In this document: positions 8,131-17,670 of the stretch, piece by piece
Position numbering within the stretch: the stretch's first letter is position 1
Layout: each line of letters begins with the position of its first letter
Source of the DNA: Pelagibacterales bacterium SAG-MED38
Lineage (GTDB): Bacteria; Pseudomonadota; Alphaproteobacteria; Pelagibacterales; Pelagibacteraceae
Reading direction: 5' to 3'
Assembly: GCA_014653585.1 (NCBI GenBank)
Contig: JACWEH010000009.1
Coordinates: forward strand, 1-41,614
Length of the DNA stretch: 41,614 nucleotides
Notes under the pieces: model-generated
Seen by the model: only the letters and a program-made list of their open reading frames with translations
The model's database searches: none
Told to the model about the DNA's origin: nothing
Position numbers and translations under genes: made by a program

Positions 8131-8904
8131 TTGAAAAAAGATAAACTTATAATTTCAAAGAAAAAATTTAATTCAAGATTAATTGTAGGAACCGGCAAAT
8201 ACAAAAGTATGAATGAATGCGCTGAGGCAATAAAGATATCCGGAGCTGATATTGTTACAGTCGCTGTGAGAAGAGTTAATATAATTGATAAAAAAAAGCC
8301 TTTATTAATGGATTTTATTGATCCAAAAAAAATAACTTATTTACCAAATACAGCTGGATGTTTTAATTCTAAAGAAGCGCTAAGAACATTGAGGCTAGCT
8401 AGAGAAATAGGTGGTTGGAAACTAGTTAAACTAGAAGTATTAGGAGACAAAAAAAATTTATTTCCTGAGATGATAGAAACTCTAAAATCAACTGAAATTT
8501 TAACAAAAGAGGGTTTTAGCGTTATGGTTTATTGTAACGACGATCCACTAATGGCTAAAAGATTAGAAAATGTTGGTGCCTCCGCAATAATGCCACTTGC
8601 AGCGCCAATAGGTTCAGGATTAGGGATATTAAATAAAGTAAATATCCAGATTATTAGAAAACAAACTAAATTACCCTTAATAATTGACGCAGGACTGGGA
8701 CAAGCATCTGATGCAACTATCGCTATGGAACTAGGATGTGACGGTGTCTTGGTAAATACAGCAATAGCGAAAGCAAAAAAACCATTTGAGATGGCTAAAG
8801 CTTTCAAAAATGCTGTTATTGCAGGAAGACAATCTTTTTTGTCAGGTAGGATTGAAAAAAAAATAATGGGAAACCCATCATCACCAAAAAAAGGGATTAT
8901 TTAG
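8131..8904 (+). CDS. thiG: Thiazole synthase
   Basis: A TIM-barrel enzyme that condenses 1-deoxy-D-xylulose 5-phosphate, dehydroglycine and the ThiS thiocarboxylate into the thiamine thiazole phosphate. 257 residues, normal length. Seen: RLIVGTGKYKS at the start, TVAVRR, PNTAGCFNSKEALRTLRLAR, Schiff-base Lys100 in WKLVKLEVLGD, PLAAPIGSGLGI and IIDAGLGQASDA. The start is TTG at 8131, set by the GGAGGTGG upstream and by the family. Two bases separate it from thiS. The 3' end overlaps the convergent rne gene by eight bases. Confidence 0.96.
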   Translation: MKKDKLIISKKKFNSRLIVGTGKYKSMNECAEAIKISGADIVTVAVRRVNIIDKKKPLLMDFIDPKKITYLPNTAGCFNSKEALRTLRLAREIGGWKLVKLEVLGDKKNLFPEMIETLKSTEILTKEGFSVMVYCNDDPLMAKRLENVGASAIMPLAAPIGSGLGILNKVNIQIIRKQTKLPLIIDAGLGQASDATIAMELGCDGVLVNTAIAKAKKPFEMAKAFKNAVIAGRQSFLSGRIEKKIMGNPSSPKKGII

Positions 8905-10669
8905 TTTTTTTATAAAACTTTTTTTTCTTATAGATCTTCCTTTTCATCATAATTGAGTTATTATTTTTTTCCTTTACTATTGTATCAAGTTTTTGAAGTT
9001 TTTCAAAATGCTCAATAATTTCAATTGTTTTTTTTGATTTATTTTTCATATCAATAATATATTCAGGTATTATTAAAGAATTATCTGAAACTATATCAAT
9101 TTTCATTTTATTTTTTTTTTCAAAAAAATTTAAATCATCTACAAAATTTTCTTTTAAAAAATCAGAAATTTTTTTTGAAACTTTTAATTCAACAAACTTA
9201 GCTTTATTCAATATAGCTTTTAGTTCTACTAATTTGAGAATTTTTTGAGCAAAAGACTCATCAGTCAATTTAACTTTCCATTTTACAGCACTTTCTCTTA
9301 ACCGCTGCCTTGACATTTCTAGTAATCCAAAATTACTAATTCTTCCAATTTGAATACGAGCTCTGTCTGATCTACATTTTTCTTTTAATCTTCTTTCTAC
9401 CATTCTTCTATTTCCATAACTCAACATATCTATAAAATCTATTATGATTAAACCTGACAAATCTCTAATTTTAATTTGTCTAGCAATTTCCTCAGCTGCT
9501 TCTAAATTAGTATCAAGAGCAGTATTTTCAACATTTTTTTGTTTTATTGAGCTACCAGAGTTGATATCGATTGATATTAGAGCCTCTGTTGGATTAATAA
9601 CAAGATATCCACCAGAACTTAATTTTATCTCTGTATCAAAGATTTGATTTAATTTTTGCTCAATACCCTCCTCAATAAATAATGGTATTTTTCCTCTGTA
9701 TTTTTTTATTTTTTTAACCTGAGAAGGCATAAGCAATTTCATAAAGTTCTGTGCTTTTTTGTAACCTTCATTTCCTTCAATGATTATATTTTTAGTATCC
9801 TCATCATACATATCTCTTAAAGTTCTATTAATAATTTCACTTTCCTGATGAATTAATGAGGGTGCAATAGCATTAATAGCATTATCTTTGATTTGATGCC
9901 AGGATTTGATTAATGTATCTAAATCATGATTTATTTCATTCTTGGTTTTGTTGCTTCCAGCAGTTCTTACAATTAATCCCATTTCTTTTGGAATTTTTAT
10001 TTCATTTAGTATTGATCTTATTTTTTTTCTATCAGCTGGATTAAATATTTTTCTAGATATTCCGCCTCCCTTGGGAGTATTTGGCATTAGAACGATGTAT
10101 TTTCCTGCAATGGAAATAAAAGTGCTTAGTGCTGCACCTTTTTGACCTCTTTCATCTTTTATAACCTGAACAAGTATTACTTGATTTGGCTTTATAACTT
10201 CTTGAATTTTATATCTTTTAAATTTATTCCTACTTTCAAACTTTTTTTCTTTAGATTCTGACTCTTTCTCTTTTTCGTCAGAATCTTTTTTTTCGATTTC
10301 TAGAGGGTCATCAATTTCTAATTTTCCCTCTGCTAAATTTTGCTCCTCTTTTTTCTCAATATTTTTTGATAATTCTTCTCTTAATTTTTCTTCCTCTTTT
10401 TTTATTATTTCAAGATCACTCTGAGGTATTTGATAATAATCAGACTGAATATCATTGAAGGATAAAAAACCATGTCTTTCTCTTCCAAAATCAATAAATG
10501 CGGCCTGTAAGGATGGCTCTATTCTACTTACTTTGCCAAGATAAATATTGTTTTTTATTAGACTATTTTTTGAACCCTCGTATTCGTAGTCTTCAATATT
10601 TTTATTTGATTTGAGTACGACTCTAGTTTCATTAGGATGCGAAGCATCAATATATAAATTTTTTTCCAT
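8897..10669 (-). CDS. rne: Ribonuclease E/G family endoribonuclease, shortened and without zinc-link cysteines
   Basis: Endonuclease for mRNA decay and rRNA/tRNA processing. 590 residues: an S1 domain (about 40-180) interrupted by a highly charged insert (about 84-148, rich in Glu/Lys) as in alphaproteobacterial RNase E, the RNase-H-like and 5'-sensor region, then the DNase-I-like catalytic core with the two metal-binding aspartates Asp368 (ISIDINSG) and Asp411 (IIIDFIDM), followed by MSRQRLRES at 452-460. In most members a CPxC zinc-link follows this motif and holds the dimer; here the sequence goes on as AVKWKVKLTDESF with no cysteine. The long C-terminal degradosome scaffold is also missing and the protein ends in a short Lys-rich tail. 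It is divergent from mrcA. Confidence 0.93.
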   Translation of the reverse strand: MEKNLYIDASHPNETRVVLKSNKNIEDYEYEGSKNSLIKNNIYLGKVSRIEPSLQAAFIDFGRERHGFLSFNDIQSDYYQIPQSDLEIIKKEEEKLREELSKNIEKKEEQNLAEGKLEIDDPLEIEKKDSDEKEKESESKEKKFESRNKFKRYKIQEVIKPNQVILVQVIKDERGQKGAALSTFISIAGKYIVLMPNTPKGGGISRKIFNPADRKKIRSILNEIKIPKEMGLIVRTAGSNKTKNEINHDLDTLIKSWHQIKDNAINAIAPSLIHQESEIINRTLRDMYDEDTKNIIIEGNEGYKKAQNFMKLLMPSQVKKIKKYRGKIPLFIEEGIEQKLNQIFDTEIKLSSGGYLVINPTEALISIDINSGSSIKQKNVENTALDTNLEAAEEIARQIKIRDLSGLIIIDFIDMLSYGNRRMVERRLKEKCRSDRARIQIGRISNFGLLEMSRQRLRESAVKWKVKLTDESFAQKILKLVELKAILNKAKFVELKVSKKISDFLKENFVDDLNFFEKKNKMKIDIVSDNSLIIPEYIIDMKNKSKKTIEIIEHFEKLQKLDTIVKEKNNNSIMMKRKIYKKKKFYKKTK

Positions 10670-10767
10670 AATGTTAGTTTTGAAGTATTCATTTTTTCTT
10701 TTTTTATAAATTTTGTTAAATAATAATGCCTTATCTTTAACAAATTCCTATATATAATGAAATCAAA

Positions 10768-13107
10768 ATGACCAGTGTAATTAAAAAAATTTTTATACTA
10801 TTTTTAAGTGTATCTTTAGTAACAATAGTTGTAATTTTTGGCGTATTATGGACTTTTTCGAACAATATACCAGATTATAAGTTTCTTAAAAACTATAAGC
10901 CCCCTGTATCAAGTAAAATGTATTCTGGTAATGGTGATTTAGTTGCGGATTTTTCAAAAGAAAAAAGAATATTTATACCTTTTAATGCAATCCCAAAAAA
11001 AGTAATCAATGCATTCTTATCTGCAGAAGATAAAAATTTTTTCTCTCATCCTGGCGTCGATGCGAAAGGAGTCCTTCGAGCGACAATAAATAATATAAAA
11101 AATATTATGACCTCAAAAAGGCTTGAAGGAGCCTCTACAATTACACAACAAGTTGCTAAAAATTTTTTACTTACCAATGAAGTAAGTATTAATAGAAAGA
11201 TTAAGGAGGCTATTTTGGCTTTTAGAATTGAGAGAGCTTTAAGTAAAGAGAGAATATTAGAACTATATCTTAATCAAATTTATTTAGGCAGTGGGGCATA
11301 TGGAATTGCTGCAGCTAGTTTAGAATATTTCGATAAATCAATAAAAGAACTTGATTATTCTGAAGCATCTTTATTAGCAGCATTACCAAAAGCGCCCAGC
11401 AAATATAATCCTTATAATAATTTTGATTTAGCTAAATTTAGAAGAGACTTGGTTTTAAAAAATTTAAATCAAAATGGATTTTTAAGTCTTGAAAAATATA
11501 ATAAGTTTAAAAATCAAAATATTAAATTAAAAAAAAAGAAAAAAATTTATTTAGAGGATGCCCAGTATTACATAGAAGATGTTAGAAAAAATATAATAGA
11601 TAAACTTACTTATGAGAAAGTTTATAAACAAGGATATAATATCAATACTCCAATCAATTTAAAACTTCAAAAAATTGCAACCGAATCTCTAAGAAACGGT
11701 CTTATTTCTTATGATCAAAGAAAAGGGTGGCGTGGACCAATTAAGAATATGAAAAATGATGATAATTGGCATAGTAATATAGGTAAAAAACATAAATTAG
11801 AGAATTCTATTAATTGGGAAATAGCAATCGTTAAAGAAATAGGTCAATTTCAAACAAAAATTGAAACTATCAATACATCAAATGGTTTTATAAATTATAA
11901 TGAAATCTCGTGGACTAAGAAGGAGTTTAAAGAATTATTTAAAATTGGTGATTTAATTTATGTTAATAAAGTTAAAGATAACTATTATGGCCTTAAACAA
12001 CTTCCAAAAATAAATGGTGGTATAGTTGTAATGGACCCTTACACTGGGCGTGTTTTAGCTTTGAGTGGAGGATTTAGTTTTAAATCAAGTGAATTTAATA
12101 GAGCCACTCAAGCGCTGAGACAACCAGGTTCAGCTTTTAAACCATTTGTATACGCGCTAGCACTTGAAAATAAATATACTCCTTCATCTTTAGTACTTGA
12201 CGCACCTTTAGTGTTAGACCAAGGAGTTGATTTAAAAAAATGGAAACCTGAAAATTATGGTAAAAAGTTTTATGGGCCTTCTACACTTAGAGTCGGGCTA
12301 GAAAAATCAAGAAACTTAATGACAGTGAGAATTGCTCAAAACTTAGGAGTAGACAAAGTAGCAAAATTTTCTAGAGAATTAAAAATTTATGATAAACCTG
12401 AAGAATTACTTTCTATTTCTTTAGGATCTGCTGAAACAACTCTTTTGGATTTAACCTCTGCATACTCATCATTTGTAAATGGCGGAAAACTAATAAGTCC
12501 TATTATAATAGATAGAATCCAAGACAGTGAAGGAAATACAATAATCAATAATGAAAATAGAAAGTGTATGAATTGTGATAAAATTTCATTTACGGGAAAA
12601 GAATATCCTCAAATTGAGGATAATTATGATCAAGTAATGTCCAAGCAAACGGCATATCAAGTAACAAATATATTAGAGGGTGTTATAAAAAGAGGAACTG
12701 GTAAAAAATTAAGAGATTTACAATTAAATTTAGCTGGAAAAACAGGAACCACGAATGAAAATACAGATGCATGGTTTGTTGGCTTCACATCAAATTTAGT
12801 GATAGGAGTTTATGTGGGGATGGACAATCCTGAATCATTGGGTAAATTTGAAACCGGTTCAAAAGCGGCACTACCTATCTTTAGAGAATTTATTGAAAAG
12901 TCAGTTAAAAAATCTGAAGCAAGGCCATTTAAGGTACCTGAGAAAATGACTCTTATGGTTATTGATCCATTGACTGGAGAAAAGGCTAAATTTAATTCAA
13001 AAAATACAATTATCGAGGCCTATAAAAGCAAAAATGTTTTAGATGGAAAAGTATTGTATTCTGACAATAATAGATTAGATACAAATAATATATTAAAGTT
13101 TTATTAA
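10768..13107 (+). CDS. mrcA: Penicillin-binding protein 1A (bifunctional transglycosylase/transpeptidase)
   Basis: Polymerises and cross-links peptidoglycan in the periplasm, anchored by an N-terminal membrane helix (about 8-30). 779 residues. The glycosyltransferase domain has the catalytic Glu87 in SAEDKNFFSHPGVD and the EGASTITQQVAKNFLL motif (from 120). The transpeptidase has Ser455 and Lys458 (PGSAFKPF), KSRN as SxN motif, and Lys658-Thr-Gly (AGKTGTT). It starts 98 bases from the divergent rne gene. Its stop shares a base with the prfB start (TAATG), so prfB is coupled. In many alphaproteobacteria an amiC-type amidase sits between rne and mrcA; it is not here. Confidence 0.95.
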   Translation: MTSVIKKIFILFLSVSLVTIVVIFGVLWTFSNNIPDYKFLKNYKPPVSSKMYSGNGDLVADFSKEKRIFIPFNAIPKKVINAFLSAEDKNFFSHPGVDAKGVLRATINNIKNIMTSKRLEGASTITQQVAKNFLLTNEVSINRKIKEAILAFRIERALSKERILELYLNQIYLGSGAYGIAAASLEYFDKSIKELDYSEASLLAALPKAPSKYNPYNNFDLAKFRRDLVLKNLNQNGFLSLEKYNKFKNQNIKLKKKKKIYLEDAQYYIEDVRKNIIDKLTYEKVYKQGYNINTPINLKLQKIATESLRNGLISYDQRKGWRGPIKNMKNDDNWHSNIGKKHKLENSINWEIAIVKEIGQFQTKIETINTSNGFINYNEISWTKKEFKELFKIGDLIYVNKVKDNYYGLKQLPKINGGIVVMDPYTGRVLALSGGFSFKSSEFNRATQALRQPGSAFKPFVYALALENKYTPSSLVLDAPLVLDQGVDLKKWKPENYGKKFYGPSTLRVGLEKSRNLMTVRIAQNLGVDKVAKFSRELKIYDKPEELLSISLGSAETTLLDLTSAYSSFVNGGKLISPIIIDRIQDSEGNTIINNENRKCMNCDKISFTGKEYPQIEDNYDQVMSKQTAYQVTNILEGVIKRGTGKKLRDLQLNLAGKTGTTNENTDAWFVGFTSNLVIGVYVGMDNPESLGKFETGSKAALPIFREFIEKSVKKSEARPFKVPEKMTLMVIDPLTGEKAKFNSKNTIIEAYKSKNVLDGKVLYSDNNRLDTNNILKFY

Positions 13108-14202
13108 TGGAAGATAAATTTTTAGATTTAAAAAAAGAAATATCGAAGATTAATCAAAGAATTAAGGAGTATCTTTGAAAAAAATAAAATCTACTCGAAA
13201 CTGGAAAGTATAGATAAAAAAATGCTTGGTGCCAATTTTTGGCAGGATAAGGCAGAGTCTAAAAAAACAATTAAAGAAAAAAAACTTTTTGAAGATTTAA
13301 TCAATTCATACAAAGACTCAAGCAATCAACTTGAAGATTTACATGATCTTTATTCTTTAGCAACAGATGAGAATAATTTTAGTGTGAAAAAAGAAATCAT
13401 GGAAACTATTAAAGAATTAAGATCAAAAGTTAAAAATAATGAAATAAGATGTTTTTTATCAAAAGAAGCTGATTCATTTGACTGCTATGTAGAAATTCAT
13501 GCAGGCGCCGGCGGCACAGAGAGTCAAGATTGGGCCAATATGTTAAGAAGAATGTATATGAAATGGTCTGATGATAAGAATTATAAATGTAATTTAATAA
13601 GCGAACATAAAGGTGATGAGGCAGGAATTAAATCTTCTACTATTAAAATTGAAGGGGATTATGTATTTGGATGGCTTAAAAAAGAGTCTGGAATTCACCG
13701 ACTTGTAAGAATATCTCCTTTTGACTCTGGAGCAAGGAGACATACTAGTTTTGCAAGTATTTGGGTTTATCCAGTTGTTGATGAGAATTTGAATATTGAA
13801 ATTTTAGAAAAAGATTTAAGAATTGATACTTACCGGTCAAGTGGAGCTGGTGGACAGCATGTTAATACAACAGATAGCGCTGTAAGAATAACTCATATTC
13901 CATCTAAAATAGTGGTACAATGTCAAAACGAGAGATCTCAACATAAAAATAAAGAAACTTGTATGAATATGCTTAGAGCAAGACTTTACGATTTTGAAAT
14001 GAAAAAAAAAGATGAAGAAAATCAAAATAATGAGGCCTCTAAATCTGATATAGGATGGGGACATCAAATAAGATCATATGTGCTTCAACCTTACAGATTA
14101 GTTAAAGATAATAGAACAAACTTCGAAAGCACAAGCCCAGATAAAGTTTTAGATGGCGATATTGATGCTTTTTTAGAAAAATCTTTGTATCAAATTAAAT
14201 GA
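13107..14202 (+). CDS. prfB: Peptide chain release factor 2, expressed by programmed +1 frameshift
   Basis: Releases finished chains at UGA and UAA. The frame from ATG 13107 encodes 23 residues and stops at TGA 13176-13178; reading continues in +1 from 13177 to 14202, giving about 364 residues, matching the family length. Join is 13107-13175 with 13177-14202. The shift site is CTT TGA with AAGGAG three bases before it, the classical RF2 autoregulatory element. Seen in the downstream part: the SPF stop-codon recognition motif (ISPFDSGARR, about 203-205) and GGQ (SSGAGGQHVN, about 248-250). The start overlaps the mrcA stop; the stop overlaps the start of the AsmA-like gene (ATGA). Confidence 0.96.
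13164..13178 (+). other. RF2 programmed +1 ribosomal frameshift element
   Basis: AAGGAG-TAT-CTT-TGA: an internal Shine-Dalgarno-like sequence, a three-base spacer, the slippery CTT codon and the in-frame TGA read by RF2 itself. When RF2 is scarce the ribosome pauses at TGA and slips one base forward, restoring synthesis. It shows that UGA is a real stop codon in this organism. Confidence 0.93.
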
Positions 14203-16397
14203 AAAAAATAATTTATAGATTTATAATCTTCATATTATTACTAATCTTCAGTTTTATTACCTACTTAAGCACCATTGGCATAAAAACAGATGCTTTTAAT
14301 GATCAAATATCTAAAGAAGTTAAAAAAATTAATAATCAATTAGATCTAGATTTAGATAAAATCAATATCATTTTAGATCCTTTTAAATTTAAATTATCAT
14401 TAAAAACGATAGGAGCAAATCTTAAGAATAAAAATAAAATAATTAAACTAGAAAGTATTAGATCTAATGTTGATATAAAGACATTCATAAATAAAAAATT
14501 TTCGTTATCAGAGTTAGATATCAATACTAGGACTATAGAAATAAAAAATCTAATTTCATTTGTAAGATCTATTGAAGACAACCCTCAAATCTTCATATTA
14601 GAAAGGTTCGTGAAAAAAGGATATTTGATAGCAGATATAAAACTTAAATTTGATCAAAAGGGGAATATTAAAGATGATTTTATCATAAAAGGTTTTGTAA
14701 AAGATGGTGAAATAAAACCTATTAAAAAAATAGATTTATCAAAAATAAATTTTATCTTTAATATTAAGAATAACGAATTTGAATTTAAAGACATCAAATT
14801 ATCATATGATAATAATGATTTAATATTTCCAGAATTGAATTTAGTAAAACAAAAAAATGAATTTTTGATTTCTGGTAAAAATAAGAGTAAAAATTTAGTT
14901 TTAGATGATGAAAAGATTAATCAATTATTAAATAATAATATCTATAATATAAAAATTAAATCAGCTGAGTTCGATTTAGAAAATACTTTTTCATTTAAAA
15001 TAAATAATAAATACAGGATAGATGATTTAAATATAAATGCTTTAATTAATTTAAAAAGTTTTAAACTTGTAAGTTCAAAAAATCTAAAAGATTTTTTTCC
15101 AGAATTAAATGAGATGGTTGAGTTATTAGATCACCAAATACAAATTGAATATAAAAAAGATCTTTTAAATATTAATGGTGATGGAAATATACTTTTCCAA
15201 AAAGAAAATGATAAGATCAAATATAATTTTTTGAAATCAAAAAAAAACTTAAAATTTGATACCTTATTAGAAATTAAAAAAAATTCATTTCATCTGAATT
15301 TTTTGAATTATAAAAAAGATCAAGATGACAAATTAAAAATCATTCTTACTGGAGTTAAAAATCTTTTAACAAATGAAATTAATTTTAAAAATATCACAAT
15401 TAAAGAAAAAAAAAATAAATTTGAAATTCAAAATCTATCATTATCAAAGAAATATAAGATTAACTCTATAAACAGGATAGATTTAGACTATTTTGATAAT
15501 GATTTATTAAAAAATGAATTATCTCTTCAAAAAAAAGATAAAAATTATTTATTAGATTCTAAAAGTTTTAATGCCACTAAAATTATAGATGATTTATTGA
15601 AAACTGATAAAAATTTGGAGAGTAAAAAAATTTTTTCCAAAAATTTTAAAATGAATATTAAAATAGAAAAAACATTCCTTGATAAAGATCATATAATAGA
15701 AGATTTAAATGGATATTTAACATTTAACGATAGTGAGGTAATTGATGCTAATTTAACAGGAGATTTTTCAAATAATCAGAGGATTAATTTTACTATTAGA
15801 TCTACCTCAAATGAAAAAATTACAACTCTTTATTCTGATTTAGCTAAGCCTTTTGTTAACAGATACAAATTTATAAAAGGATTTGAGGAAGGCAATTTAG
15901 ATTTTCATACTATTAAACAAAACAATGTTTCTAATTCAAAATTGATAATAGATAATTTTAAAGTACAGGAGCTACCCGCCTTAGCAAAATTATTAACATT
16001 AGCATCTCTTCAAGGTATAGCTGACCTTTTAACTGGTGAGGGAATAAGATTTACAGATTTTGAGATGAAATTTTCAAACAAGGACAAGTTGATAAAAATA
16101 GAGGAACTATATGCCATCGGGCCTGCTATTTCTTTGTTAATGGAAGGATACCTCGAAAGTGATAAATTAGTTAGTCTTAGAGGAACGATGGTACCAGCAA
16201 CGACAATTAATAGAACTATATCCTCAATTCCTCTTCTTGGAGATATTTTAGTAGGAAAGAAAGTTGGTGAGGGTGTTTTTGGTGTGAGCTTTAAGATTAA
16301 AGGTTCACCAAAAAAATTAAAAACAACTGTAAATCCTGTTAAAACTCTTACTCCAAGATTCATTACAAGAACTCTTGAAAAAATAAAAAAAAATTAG
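14199..16397 (+). CDS. AsmA-like / DUF3971-type inner-membrane-anchored envelope protein
   Basis: A 732-residue protein with one N-terminal membrane helix (about 6-25), and a long Lys/Asn/Ile-rich body predicted to be beta-strand-rich and periplasmic. The C-terminal 170 residues are the best-conserved part and look like the AsmA-like C-terminal region: LPALAKLLTLASLQGIADLL, GEGIRFTDFEMKFS, AIGPAISLLMEGYLE, LRGTMVPATTINRTISSIPL and LGDILVGKKVGEGVFGVSF. Such proteins (AsmA, YhdP, TamB relatives) are thought to help move phospholipids to the outer membrane. It overlaps prfB by four bases and shares its stop region (TTAG) with the convergent tyrS. Confidence 0.8.
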   Translation: MKKIIYRFIIFILLLIFSFITYLSTIGIKTDAFNDQISKEVKKINNQLDLDLDKINIILDPFKFKLSLKTIGANLKNKNKIIKLESIRSNVDIKTFINKKFSLSELDINTRTIEIKNLISFVRSIEDNPQIFILERFVKKGYLIADIKLKFDQKGNIKDDFIIKGFVKDGEIKPIKKIDLSKINFIFNIKNNEFEFKDIKLSYDNNDLIFPELNLVKQKNEFLISGKNKSKNLVLDDEKINQLLNNNIYNIKIKSAEFDLENTFSFKINNKYRIDDLNINALINLKSFKLVSSKNLKDFFPELNEMVELLDHQIQIEYKKDLLNINGDGNILFQKENDKIKYNFLKSKKNLKFDTLLEIKKNSFHLNFLNYKKDQDDKLKIILTGVKNLLTNEINFKNITIKEKKNKFEIQNLSLSKKYKINSINRIDLDYFDNDLLKNELSLQKKDKNYLLDSKSFNATKIIDDLLKTDKNLESKKIFSKNFKMNIKIEKTFLDKDHIIEDLNGYLTFNDSEVIDANLTGDFSNNQRINFTIRSTSNEKITTLYSDLAKPFVNRYKFIKGFEEGNLDFHTIKQNNVSNSKLIIDNFKVQELPALAKLLTLASLQGIADLLTGEGIRFTDFEMKFSNKDKLIKIEELYAIGPAISLLMEGYLESDKLVSLRGTMVPATTINRTISSIPLLGDILVGKKVGEGVFGVSFKIKGSPKKLKTTVNPVKTLTPRFITRTLEKIKKN

Positions 16398-17623
16398 CTT
16401 ACTTCAACTTTGAGATGTCTTTTTTTTCCTAAGGATAATTTGATTGTATTTTTTTCAAATAATTTTTCACTGATAATCAGTTTTTCGTCATTGATGATTT
16501 GATTATTGATTCTAACGCCACTCCCTTTAATCAATCTTCTTATCTCACTCTTGGACTTTTCTAATTTTGAAAGAATTATTAAATCAACAATAGTTAACTT
16601 ATAATTTAATTGATTTTTTTTTATTGAAACAGAGGGTAGTGCAGAGCCCATTGAATTTTCTGAAAAAGTTTTTTTCGCCGTTTCCTCACTTTTTTTTGCT
16701 TCTTTCTCACCATGCAACATCAAAGTGGTTTGATTTGCTAAAAAAATTTTTTGTTCATTAATATCTTTTTCTTTAATTTTTTCGATTTCACCAACACTTA
16801 AATCTGTAAAAAAATTCAAGAACCTTGACACATCTCTATCATCTATATTTCTCCAAAATTGCCAATAATCGTATGGTGATAGAAATTTTTTATCCAACCA
16901 GATTGCTCCATTTTCAGTTTTTCCCATTTTAGCACCAGTCGCTAATGTGATTAAAGGAGTTGTTAAACCATAGGTTTGTTTACTGGAATGTCTTTTTATC
17001 AAATCCACACCATTAACTATATTACCCCATTGGTCAGATCCACCTATTTGTAAAACACAATTTTTTTTTTTATTCAATTCTAAAAAATCATAAGCTTGTA
17101 AAATCATATAATTAAATTCCATATAACTTAGAGATTGTTCCCTATCTAATCTTGTTTTCACGCTTTCAAATGTTAACATTTTATTTATTGTAAAATGCTT
17201 TCCAATATCTCTCAAAAAAGAAATATAATTTAACCCGTTAAGCCACTCAAAATTATTTACAAATATTGGTTTTATATTTTTGTCATTTGTATTTAAAAAT
17301 TTTTTTAAAATTTTTTCTATATTTTTAGAATTTTTTTCAATATTGTCTTCACTTAAAATTTTACGTGTCTTATCTTTTCCAGAGGGATCACCAATTCTTG
17401 TGGTCCCCCCACCTAATAATACTATTGGTTGGTGTCCATGTTTTTGAAGCATTCGTAAACACATTATTTGCAAAAGACTTCCAACATGTAAACTTTCAGC
17501 TGTACAATCAAAACCAATATATGCTCTAATTTTTTTTTTATCTAATAATGAGGATAATTCATTCTCATCAGTACATTGATAAAAGTAACCTCTATCTTTA
17601 AATTCTTTTAAAAATTTATTCAT
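16394..17623 (-). CDS. tyrS: Tyrosyl-tRNA synthetase
   Basis: Class I synthetase that charges tRNA-Tyr. 409 residues from the ATG at 17621-17623, which gives the family N-terminus MNKFLKEFKDRGYFYQCTD; a start six codons upstream would only add residues outside the family. Seen: GFDCTAESLHVGSL with the HIGH-like HVGS at 46-49, the tyrosine/tRNA region LSYMEFNYMILQAYDF, GGSDQWGNI, the KMSKS-like AKMGKTENG, and a C-terminal S4 domain (KSEIRRLIKGSGVRINNQ). It is divergent from anmK with 47 bases between the starts, a pairing common in alphaproteobacteria. Confidence 0.96.
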   Translation of the reverse strand: MNKFLKEFKDRGYFYQCTDENELSSLLDKKKIRAYIGFDCTAESLHVGSLLQIMCLRMLQKHGHQPIVLLGGGTTRIGDPSGKDKTRKILSEDNIEKNSKNIEKILKKFLNTNDKNIKPIFVNNFEWLNGLNYISFLRDIGKHFTINKMLTFESVKTRLDREQSLSYMEFNYMILQAYDFLELNKKKNCVLQIGGSDQWGNIVNGVDLIKRHSSKQTYGLTTPLITLATGAKMGKTENGAIWLDKKFLSPYDYWQFWRNIDDRDVSRFLNFFTDLSVGEIEKIKEKDINEQKIFLANQTTLMLHGEKEAKKSEETAKKTFSENSMGSALPSVSIKKNQLNYKLTIVDLIILSKLEKSKSEIRRLIKGSGVRINNQIINDEKLIISEKLFEKNTIKLSLGKKRHLKVEVS

Positions 17624-17670
17624 AAGCGTATAGTTCCACAATATACAAATTTTGTTAAAAAAAAATAATA

